Shown in pieces: positions 55,671 to 64,000 of a stretch of DNA of 64,000 nt; position 1 is the first letter of the stretch, and every line of letters begins with the position of its first letter. A program made the translations under genes and the position numbers. Source of the stretch: Bactrocera neohumeralis (Eukaryota > Arthropoda > Insecta > Diptera > Tephritidae); the NCBI RefSeq assembly GCF_024586455.1, contig NC_065921.1:29819135-29883134 (forward strand), read 5' to 3'. The notes beneath the pieces were generated by a model. That model ran no database searches. It was given only the letters and a program-made list of their open reading frames with translations, and was not told the origin of the DNA.

Positions 55671-57419
55671 TGTATTAATGATCCGACCAGTTAATCAATC
55701 GTCCATTATTATGGATTCGGATTCAACATTTTCCCTCTTTACTACTTCGCTTTATCTCTACGACCTTTTTGGAGTAGTTTTTCTGCATAAATGTGGGCAT
55801 TAGTCGGCAGGTTTGCTTTTACATCTTATGATAATTTGAAGACACGGGCTGTTTTCAGATCAGTTCAGTTTTATATATTCGAAAATGGGATGGACTCTCG
55901 AGATTTTTTGAGATCTATGATTGAAATATTTTACTTTTTAAACCAGAATAAACTTTATTATAGTCAGTTCATCATAGAAAAATGTTTTTTCTCGTCGCGG
56001 TAAACATCGTGCTTTCGTTGTTCGCGCATTCAACAACAACGCTGTTATTGTTGTTTTTGTTTTGTAATTTAATCAGCACCAATACCAAGTTGCAAGCAAA
56101 AACAAGCGTTGAGGTATAAAGACATGTAGCTAATGGTGTGTATTGGTGAGTAGGGGACCCATGCTGTTGTGCCGCTATATATGTATGTATTAGACGAAGA
56201 ACATACATACATACATATATACCTTGGAGTGCCTGTGTGCGTATAAAAAATACAGAAAACTCGGTAAAAGTTACACAACACTTGAGTGCAGAGATTTCGA
56301 AAAGCAAAGAAAAACATTGCCGAACTACGCGTGAGAGAGCGAGAGCGCAAGATCAGTGATCAGTGCGCCGAAAATGTAGGAAAATTACTGAGCTGATCGT
56401 AGTACAGCTACAGGTTCCCAAAAGATGCGCACACCATGTGGTGCAAAGACGTCCACATGCTCGTCTGGCAACCGACCGAACTACTTGGCCGCCGCTGCCG
56501 ACGACCGAGCATTGTGGCGATCCTCACAATGTGTACTTGTATTACCTCAGCTATTGGCCACATTAAGCAGCGCAGTGCGGCGCAGTGAACGCCGTTTATA
56601 CATATTTACACATACACAGATGCAGCACGTTGCCTGTGGGTACTCGGTGGCGCTGCTGTATGGGTGCGCTTGACTGCGTCCGGAAATTCTAAATATAGCT
56701 CGATCTCGCGATGTCGTTCGGCTGTGTTGTTGTGATGGTGTTGGTGATGTGCGGTGTCGTTGAAATGCGCAGGCGCAGGAAAAATGGCGAGAATGACAGG
56801 AGTTGTGTTGTAGTAAAGGCTTACCACACACTCACACAGCTACACTTAACCGCTCACAGCAAGACTGCGGATCGTTTACACACTCGCCTGGCGCGCTCGT
56901 TTATACTGAGTGTATGTGTGTGCGTGTGTCTGAAATGGGGCAGCGTTGTTGGTCGAAAAGGTGTGGTGGAGTGTTGCCGCCGCGCGGTGGATGTGTGGAG
57001 GCCATCGCATCTTCTAGCACCAACACATTTGCAATCCGCTGCTGTGTGAGTGTATGAGTGCATGTGTGTATCGTATGTGTTTGTAAGTTTATTTGTTGGT
57101 GTACAACAAAAAAATAGAAAAACTACTGAGTGGCATCACTAATGGCCTGCCCGTCTGCCTCATGGCGCGAGTGTGGCGTTTATGCACGATCGGCGGCCAT
57201 TTTGCTTCTTCACGCTGACGTGTCTGCGCCCTGGCGTTGTGTTGTTGCACACAAAACCGTTGTGTACATATTTATTTATTTTTTTTTTTAATTTTCTGCT
57301 TTCAATTTGTTGCTACTTTGTGGCAGCGTTTACTGTTTTCTATGGTTATTGCATTTCTATAATACAAAGAGTATTTCTCTAGATGCGTTGCTCGAAATAT
57401 TTGTATATCAGTTTGTTTA
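55671..57419. other. Gene-free stretch with GC-richer part
   Basis: 56330-57060 is GC-richer, CpG- and TG-rich and open in several frames, without a recognisable domain. Possibly regulatory or untranslated host sequence. Confidence 0.35.
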
Positions 57420-58400
57420 ATAAGTTTTGTCGTTTGAAAAATTCAATTTTATTATTCAAAATACACTTTATTATTCAGTAAAATCTCCTCGAACGTTAAT
57501 ACACTTGCTCCAACGATCTTCCAAACTGTGGATCCCATCCTTGAAGTGAGAATCCGGAAGGTTTGCAAAATACGCTTCAACAGCCGTTATGATCTCTTCA
57601 TTTGATGAAAAACTGCTTGCCACTCATACATTTTTTTATTTCTGGAAACAAATAGAAGTCGCTGGGGTCCAAATCTGGTGAATACGGTGGATGCTCCAAC
57701 AATTCGAACTTTAATTCACGGATTTTAGCCATTATAAAAATGATCTTGTGACATTATAAAAATGATCTTGTGACACGGTGCAATGTCCTGATGAAAAAGG
57801 ATTTTTTCTTCGCAAACCGGGTCTTTTTTCACGATTTTTTTCTTTCAACTGGTCCAAAAGGTTGCAATAATATTCAGAATTAATTGTTTTACCAGTTTGC
57901 AAGTAATCCACAAACAAAATTCCTCTCGCATCCCAAAAAACTGATGCCATAACCTTCTTGGCCGATTTCCGGACACGAACTCGTTTCGAAGCTGAACAAC
58001 CAGGTTCACACCACTCTTTAGCTTCTCGTTTTGATTCAAGATCATGGTGATAGACCCAAGTCTCATCCATATTGATGAGTCGACGCACAAAATCAACTTT
58101 ATCCTTTTTAAAACTCTCCTAATGTTGCTGAAAAGTCGCATTCGAATGTGTTTTTGTTCCATTGTTAGCGAATGCGGCAGCCATTGTGCACACAGCTTTC
58201 TGAAACCCAAAATTTCACTTAAAATATGGTGGCTCACACTGCCTAATGAGATGTGTAGAGCCTCTACTAAATCTGTCTCAGTCAATCGACGATCTTCCAA
58301 AACCATATCCTGTATTTTGGCTTTGATTTCTGGTGTTGATGTTAAACTCTGGGGGCTCCTCTCAAAAACATGTTTTGCGGTGACCACTATATTTCTAAAC
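57420..58400 (-). mobile_element. Mariner with 22-bp duplication (57.4-58.4 kb)
   Basis: Minus strand, lacking only the first part of the DNA-binding domain. Visible in order: I-K-A-K-I-Q-D-M-V-L-E-D-R-R-L-T-E (58290-58340), V-S-H-H-I-L-S-E-I-L-G-F-R-K-L-C-A-Q-W-L-P (58165-58230), N-M-D-E-T-W-V-Y-H-H-D (first aspartate, about 58065), K-V-M-A-S-V-F-W-D-A-R-G-I-L-F-V-D-Y-L-Q-T-G-K-T-I-N (57890-57960), K-I-L-F-H-Q-D-I-A (second, about 57785), P-P-Y-S-P-D-L-D-P-S-D-F-Y-L-F (third, about 57650-57690). The gene is broken by a frameshift near 58110 and by a tandem duplication of 22 bp (57731-57752 and 57753-57774) right after the second aspartate. C-terminus N-L-P-D-S-H-F and L-E-D-R-W-S-K-C-I near 57500-57560. 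Confidence 0.85.
57731..57774. repeat. 22-bp direct tandem duplication
   Basis: ATTATAAAAATGATCTTGTG plus AC, present twice with no mismatch; length is not a multiple of three, so it shifts the mariner reading frame. Confidence 0.95.
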
Positions 58401-58489
58401 TGAATCCTATGAAATTAAAAAACGAAACAGATTTCGTTAAAGTAATGTTAAACCTAGTAATTAATCCGAGTAATAAGCTAAATGAAATT

Positions 58490-59130
58490 TTTTGACAAAA
58501 TGGCGGTTTCTAAAATTCTAATTCTTAAAGCTTGAGTTATCTTTTGTGGTATAAATGGGCTTCGAAATGACGTTAAATGGAAAGGAGGTGTGTTTGTAGT
58601 TCGATTTTCTCATTTTATACTCTCTCAATCTGTTGCTACAGGGTACAATAGTTTTGTTCACCTAAGTTGTACGTATCACTTAACACTAAACGAGATATGT
58701 AGATATGGGGTTATACATTGGGCCAAAGAAGCATCAAGAAATTGTAATTAAATTGCCGGTTGAGAGATCGTTGCAGACATTCCTCGTTCTGGACGATCTT
58801 CGACCTCTTCAACTGATGAAAATATTAAAAAAGTGAAGGATATGGTGCTTGAAAATCATCAGGCAGGTGTTAGAGAGATGGCAAGAGAGCTCTCGCGAGT
58901 CCGTTCGAATGATTTTGGGTATGAAACGCGTTCTTGCTCGACTCATCAAGATAAAGCTGCATTTTTTTCAAAAAGAGTTCCGTAAGCAAGGGTCTTTGGA
59001 CATGCTGGAAAAAATGCTCTCCATATTTTTTCTGGTCACAATGTATTTAATGAAACCCGGTCTTTGATCTTTGCAAGTTGCAAAAGTATAAAATGTTCGG
59101 TTATAGTTCTTAGTTCTTTCTTACTTGTTT
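58490..59130 (+). repeat. Family 2 element interrupted by a mariner fragment
   Basis: TACAGGGTACAATAGTTTTG (58637) and a GATATGGGGTTATACATTG stretch (58703) look like the start of a dispersed family whose end TATAAAATGTTCGGTTATAG then TTCTTTCTTACTTGTTTATA is at 59085-59130. Between them lies the mariner piece at 58735-59075. Confidence 0.45.
58735..59075 (+). pseudogene. Mariner N-terminal half fragment
   Basis: Plus strand: D-I-P-R-S-G-R-S-S-T-S-S-T-D-E-N-I-K-K-V (58775-58830), V-K-D-M-V-L-E-N-H-Q-A-G-V-R-E-M-A-R-E-L (58833-58895), then across a frameshift V-R-M-I-L-G-M-K-R-V-L-A-R-L and L-H-F-F-Q-K-E-F-R-K-Q-G-S-L-D-M-L-E-K (58900-59015), ending N-E-T-R-S just before the first catalytic aspartate. 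Same lineage as 27.1-28.1 kb. Confidence 0.7.
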
Positions 59131-59149
59131 ATAAAGTTTTTCATTTTGT

Positions 59150-60960
59150 AGTAAGCTATATATACTTTATATTTTTATAAAAATTATTTAAAACAAATTT
59201 GGCTAAAATTTTTATATATATTATTACAAGATTGCTTAGAAAAAATTAAAATACTTTTTAATTAAAAATAAGTATGATATTGATTAAAAAATATTTTTTT
59301 TAACATTGAATTGCAATGAAAAATTTTTGAAAAGAAAAGTTTATGCATTTTTCTTAAACAAAATATATTTAACTTAATTAAAATTTAAACTCAATTGTTG
59401 GATTATTTATATAAAAAAATTTTGTTATTGTTTATTAATAGATTATTACTTAATAAAAAAACCAAATTTAATTTTTTAATAAAACAAAATGATATTGACT
59501 AAAAAATACATTTTTTTAATTTGAAAAAAATATTTTTGTTTAACATTCAATTGATTGAAAAGGATTTGATTAAAAAATTATTTTTTTTTAATTGAAAAAA
59601 TTATTTTTTTTTACATTGAATTGATTAAAAAAGATTTAAGAAGGATATATGCATTTATCTAAAAAAAATTATAATTAACTTAATTAAAATAAATTTTTCG
59701 ATTTAAAGAAAAATAAATGTATTTTTTTATTATCTATTAATACAATACTGCTTAAAAAAATAAACTGAAACATATTTGAATTAAAAAAATAATATTGATT
59801 AAAAAATATTTTTTTTTTTAATTCAATTGAATTAAAAAAAATTTTTAATGAAATATTTATGTATGTATTTATCTTAAAAAGTTATAATTAACCAAATTTT
59901 TTCAAAATTGTTGGATTACTTAAACAAATATATAATTTATTATTTATTAATACAATATTGGATTGTAAAAAAAATATAATTTTTAAATAAAAAAGTAATA
60001 TTGATTAAAAAATATTTTTTTTTAACTTAAAAATATTTTTTTTTAATTTTTTTTATAAGAAACATGTATACATTTGTCTTAAAAAAGTTATATTTGACTT
60101 AATTAAAAAAAATTTAACCAAAATTGTTGGATTATTTAAACAAATATATAATTTATTATTTATTAATACAATATTGGATTGTAAAAAAAAAATATAATTT
60201 TTAAATAAAAAAGTAATATTGATTAAAAAATAATTTTTTTTTTAACTTAAAAAATTTTTTTTTTATGTTTTCTTTTTGTTTTAAGAAACATGTATGCATT
60301 TGTTTTAAAAAAGTTATATTTGACTTAATTAAAAAAAAAAATTAACCAAAATTGTTGGATTATTTAAGCAAAAATCTTTTTTTTTGCATATACGGTTTTG
60401 CTTAATATAAAGTGCAACTGCATGTGTTTAAGAAAAAAAACATTGTTAAGAAATTTATTTCTCTTTAAGTAAACATTTATTTATCTATAAAGTTTTATTA
60501 GTTATTAAAAAAAACTGAATATGTCAAACAAAAATATTTTCCTTTTTTAATTAATTTTTATTTTTTTGCTGAATAAAATATTAATTAATTTTTTTTCTTA
60601 ATTTACCAATTAAAATTTCTTGCATTGTATTTATTTATTTGCTGAATGAAAAAAAAATACATTTTTTAAATATGTATATCTTATTATTTATTAATTTCAT
60701 TTATTTATAACTTTTATTGATTTAATTATTAAAATTATTTATATTATTTAAACCTGTTTAAATTTGTTTCGAAATAAATATAAATTTGTAAGTTTTTTAT
60801 TCCAATAATTTTAATTAAATAACAATAACAACTAATAATTAATAAAATAAAATAATTAATTAAAAAAAAATAAATTAATTAAAAAAAAATAAATTAAAAG
60901 AAAAGTAATTTAAAAAATTTATGTTTAAAAAAATTGACATTATGACTTTTTTTGTTCCAA
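59150..60960. repeat. 1.8-kb A/T block with 216-227-bp repeats
   Basis: Almost pure A/T. AAATTGTTGG recurs at 59905, 60121 and 60348 (spacings 216 and 227), each followed by ATTA(T/C)TTAA(A/G)CAAA and, in the first two units, TTATTTATTAATACAATATT. Weaker related units extend left to about 59400. Not coding. Confidence 0.75.
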
Positions 60961-62400
60961 AAAATATTTACTGGAGACTAATTTTCTTATCGACTATCGT
61001 TCCACCCCCCCTGTTCCACATCTCCCACAAATGCATTTTCACATAATATTTTATTTCCTATTCAATGCACTTCCTCGCCCTTTCTTTCGCTGCACTTTTC
61101 GCACCTGACCTCCCCCCTCTCGCCAACCCACTTTTCGTTCATTGCCAGGCGCTTGCCCTGCCTGCCTCACGTTTTTCGCAGGCGACCGCTTTCTATAGAA
61201 AACTTTTTGTTTGTGTCTATTTTAAATGATTATGATTTTTTTATAAACATTTTCATAAATCCCCACAACTGTATGTACATACATACATATATGTATGTAA
61301 GTATGTACGGTTGGCGGCAAATCGGTGGCACACTCATCATCGGCATGCCGCCGGCGAATTTATAAATAAAAGGATAATTTTGGATTTTGAAGAAAAGCAA
61401 CGCTTTAATTTTCTTTTAAAAATACACCACTCGAAACTATTTTCGAATTTGATTTTGAATTTAAAATTAAACTGTTCAACCACCACCCGCTGTCACGCAT
61501 ACGGTAACGTGCCGCCGCCGCCGCCGCCGCGCTGCTACCAGCGTTACTCAACGTTCGAAGGATGGTGCGGAAGGAAGGGGGGAGGGGGTCGGTGGGGCGA
61601 ATGGCATTTCGCAGGCATTGTTTGCTTGAGTTTTTTCTTCTTTTTGATGTACTCTAATTGTTGTTGTTGTGTTTCTTCTGTTTTCTAGAAATATTTGTTT
61701 GTGTTTTTGCTTTATATTTTCCAAGCGAATTTCGATTTCATTGCGTGCTCGCCGGATATGCTGAAATACATACTTATGTGTATGTGTGCGCATTTAAATT
61801 TACAACTTGCATGTTTGTTGTTGTTAATATTGTTGTTGTTTTGTGCAAAACGTTAATTTATATGTGCGGCAGCTGACGGGTCTGACGCACTTGAATTCTT
61901 CAGTGACTCGCTTGAGTCCATTATGCTGAGGCATTTTTGTACGTGTGTGTGTATGTATGAATGTATATTGGAATGTGTGTTTGCGGATGTATATGAATAT
62001 GTATATGTGTTTGCCTGCACATGTTTATGTTTTCGCCTTTAAAACCGGAGGCATGTGTTTTTGCTGTGAGGTGGAGGCCTAACGTCACCGACTTATACCC
62101 ATCATTATATGTGTTCACTAATAAGTAGCCCCAATTGGAGCTAGTCAATGGTGGACTATAAAATATTTGTACTATGTTGCTAATTTTCATAGATAGCTCG
62201 CCCAGTTAATGGCTAGACAACTGACAACTGTGGGTCAGAGGGTCGTCACTTCTCTTGAAGGTATTCGGTCAACTTTGTACAAGTATTTGTCAATCTAGTG
62301 AGTTTTGCGGTGAGATGTTACCCATTTTCTTGAGGACTTTTAAGTATTGAGAAAACCAAGTGCTGGTTTGATCTTTGAGTCTTCTACAGAAGGATTATAA
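60961..62400. other. Gene-free stretch
   Basis: No gene. A (CCG)n tract at 61512-61531, a G-rich stretch at 61570-61600, and a palindromic TATGTACATACATA-type repeat at 61271-61308. Confidence 0.45.
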
Positions 62401-62401
62401 T

Positions 62402-63176
62402 GGGTGATCCCTTTAGAGGTACATTTTTGTGCAAGAACTGACGCCGCTTGACCTCCCTAACGGCATCGTGTCGCTCTATGGAGTCTTGAAAAGTTCCAAG
62501 AAGGCCCGACGTTTTCGAGCCAAATTTTGTTCAACGATGTGACCCATTTCTGGCTGGATGTGTATGTAAACAAGCAAATTTGCTGAATTTGGGACGAAGA
62601 GAAACCCGAAGAGATTCAAGAGTTGCCATTTCATCCCGAAAACACGACGGTTTGGTGTGGTTCGTATTTCTTCCAAAATTATGCCAGTGAAACGTAACCA
62701 ATGGCTACCGTTGTCCCGTCATAATAACCGACTATTTGATGTGTGAAATTGAAGCTCGTGATCTCGACGACATTTGTTTTCATCAAGAGGGCGCCACTTC
62801 CCACACATCGCAACAATCAATGGATTTATTGAGAGAACACTTTGGAGTAATTTCACGTTTTCGGACCAAGATCATAGATATAACACCGCTAGACTTCTTC
62901 CTGTGGGGTTATGTGCAGTCTAAAAAATTGGGCTGAACGGATGGACCATCAAAGACAGAGCCGCGGCCAAAATTTGAAAGAGATAATCTTCAAAAAAAAA
63001 AAAAAAAAAATACCAAAGAATGTTCTTTTGAATGATAATAAACATTACCCATTAAATAGTAGTAAACCTGGAAATGGAACTTCGGTCAACATTTGAAAGA
63101 GATAACATTTCCCATTAAATTTGAAGTTTCTGTGTTTTTTCTTTAAAAAAGTGGGGAAACTCGAAATGGATCACCC
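62402..63176 (+). mobile_element. Rosa-like DD41D mariner, copy E, internally deleted
   Basis: 775 bp with both ends: GGGTGATCC at 62402 and GGATCACCC ending at 63176. The DNA-binding half is gone; the body begins near F-N-D-V-T-H-F-W-L-D-V-Y-V-N-K-Q (first aspartate, about 62535). The second motif is F-H-Q-E-G-A-T-S-H-T (aspartate to glutamate, about 62775). The third, T-P-L-D-F-F-L-W-G-Y-V, is present (about 62885), but seven residues are altered or missing in the spacer. After Q-S-K-K-L-G it jumps to R-M-D-H-Q-R-Q-S-R-G-Q near the C-terminus. A second partial copy of the terminal region (ATTTGAAAGAGATAA) is duplicated at 62975 and 63091. Confidence 0.8.
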
Positions 63177-63279
63177 TTCAGAAAGGTTTCGTTAATGAGA
63201 AAGATTCCATTAATGAAGAAATATTCCAGCAATGGAGCGGTTTTCCGCTGTGTTGTTGAAAGTTTATACAGAATTTCAA

Positions 63280-63555
63280 AAAATACTTCCAACAAACCAA
63301 AACAAGTATTGCTTCGAAGTTGTCATCAAAATTGTATGAGGTCGCGCATTAGACTGGTGGAACATCATAACTCTTCGTTTGATCGATTCTGGCCTCGTCT
63401 GTATGAGTGGATCACTAAATTTGTCCAACTGATCACAATACACTTCAGAATTAAACGATTCCTTTGCATTCCCACCAAACAGCCAATCTGACTCTGTTTT
63501 CTTGTTGACTGGTTTGAGCAGATTCATCAAACAAATTTTAAATTTTGGCATTGGC
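63280..63555 (-). pseudogene. Mariner catalytic fragment, D to S change
   Basis: Minus strand: V-W-W-E-C-K-G-I (about 63480, in the neighbouring frame), S-E-V-Y-C-D-Q-L-D-K (about 63440), R-P-E-S-I-K-R-R-V-M-M-F-H-Q-S-N-A-R-P-H-T (about 63345-63400). In related transposases the last motif is F-H-Q-D-N-A-R-P-H-T, so the second catalytic aspartate is a serine. Little else remains. A mariner lineage not otherwise seen in the window. Confidence 0.65.
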
Positions 63556-63854
63556 GTCGATCAACACATCACATAATTTTCGTCTCACTTGAATAACATT
63601 TTTACCTGAAAATGATGTTTTCGATCTTCCATCTTCGATATGGAGCCGTATCGTCCTAACAAAAGATATTCCAAAAATTTAAGAAAACTTTTTAAAAACA
63701 AGCCTTACTCAGCAAACGAAAACGAAACGAAATTACTTAGTGTACGACCCAATAACTTATATTTATGTAGTGATTTAAGTGGTCAAGTGATTCACAATTA
63801 TCTAAGAAATTGTTCGAAGAAATTTCGGGTCGCTTTATAAATGTCTAATATGTC
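63556..63854. other. Unrecognised stretch with 66-codon frame
   Basis: A plus-strand frame at 63640-63840 starts M-E-P-Y-R-P-N-K-R-Y and is lysine/asparagine-rich. No known motif; could be chance. Confidence 0.3.
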
Positions 63855-63859
63855 TGAGA

Positions 63860-64000
63860 TATTATAACTACTGCGAAACGAAGTACAACGAAGCTGGAGG
63901 AATTTCTCCTAAACAAAACGGCTTTAGACCCGTCAGATCAACTCCAGGAGCTATAAAATGTGTCATTGAAAGTGTAGATGACGCACACCGTAGATGACAT
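63860..64000 (+). pseudogene. LINE reverse transcriptase fragment at right edge
   Basis: Plus strand: E-A-G-G-I-S-P-K-Q-N-G-F-R-P-V-R-S-T-P-G-A-I-K-C-V-I-E. This is the G-F-R-x-x-R-S-T box of non-LTR reverse transcriptases of the type linked to RNase H-bearing LINEs. A stop follows before the window ends. Confidence 0.65.

Noticed and set aside
57420..58400. Host gene of SETMAR type (methyltransferase-transposase fusion)
   Set aside because: No SET domain nearby and the frame is broken; a plain dead mariner.
59150..60960. Mitochondrial DNA insertion
   Set aside because: AT content alone suggests it, but there are no recognisable mitochondrial genes or tRNAs, only homopolymer runs with tandem structure.
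1..64000. LTR retrotransposons, gag/env genes or integrated viruses
   Set aside because: No long terminal repeats, protease, integrase or envelope motifs were found.
1..64000. tRNA and rRNA genes
   Set aside because: No convincing A/B-box pair with cloverleaf potential or rRNA core was noticed; a dedicated scan was not possible.

Overview
The window looks like a stretch of a fly genome, most likely a true fruit fly (Tephritidae) or close relative. This is an inference. It rests on several decayed mariner copies with a DD41D transposase (the rosa-type subfamily known from tephritids), AT-rich non-coding DNA with short TATGTA/CATA/(GTT) microsatellites, and many degenerate mariner and non-LTR elements. 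There is no operon structure, ribosome-binding site or compact gene order. I recognise no intact host protein-coding gene, so the segment is best read as intergenic DNA or a very long intron full of dead transposable elements.

Layout. 0-3 kb: an RNase H fragment of a LINE, rosa-like mariner copy A, a mariner tail, and a 511-bp mariner deletion derivative with perfect terminal repeats. 4.0-5.6 kb: a dispersed element containing nine 154-bp tandem units in exact register. 6.7-14.2 kb: four mariners of different lineages, an RNase H-less LINE reverse transcriptase and another RNase H fragment. 15.3-15.8 kb: a 98-bp tandem array. 16.3-16.6 and 19.3-20.8 kb: GC-richer islands that could be promoters or first exons; the second carries three CTCF-like motifs. 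17-26 kb: LINE tails, rosa copy B, three copies of a dispersed repeat (R3) and two LINE fragments. 26.5-28.4 kb: a MITE with 30-bp inverted ends, then a near full-length but frameshifted mariner. 29.7-31.1 kb: a poly-A/T block. 32.4-46.2 kb: shuffled LINE pieces, a 100-bp repeat family (R4), rosa copy C nested in a 154-bp-family element, and an AT block with 18-bp repeats. 46.2-55.7 kb: a mariner, LINE C-terminal pieces (one internally tandem-duplicated), rosa copy D and a 107-bp array. 57.4-59.1 kb: two mariners, one nested in another dispersed element. 59.15-60.96 kb: a third AT block. 62.4-64 kb: rosa copy E, a mariner fragment and the start of a LINE reverse transcriptase running off the end.

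Function. Nothing forms a pathway. The biology is transposon turnover: at least six mariner lineages by sequence type, two LINE types (one with RNase H, a C-terminal zinc knuckle and a TTAGG-like tail; one without visible RNase H), and non-autonomous derivatives made by internal deletion. The possible regulatory content is the CTCF-like cluster near 20.6 kb and one similar motif carried inside a mariner at 6.8 kb. No clearly new gene system was found; the most interesting signals are repeat architecture and possible insulator motifs.
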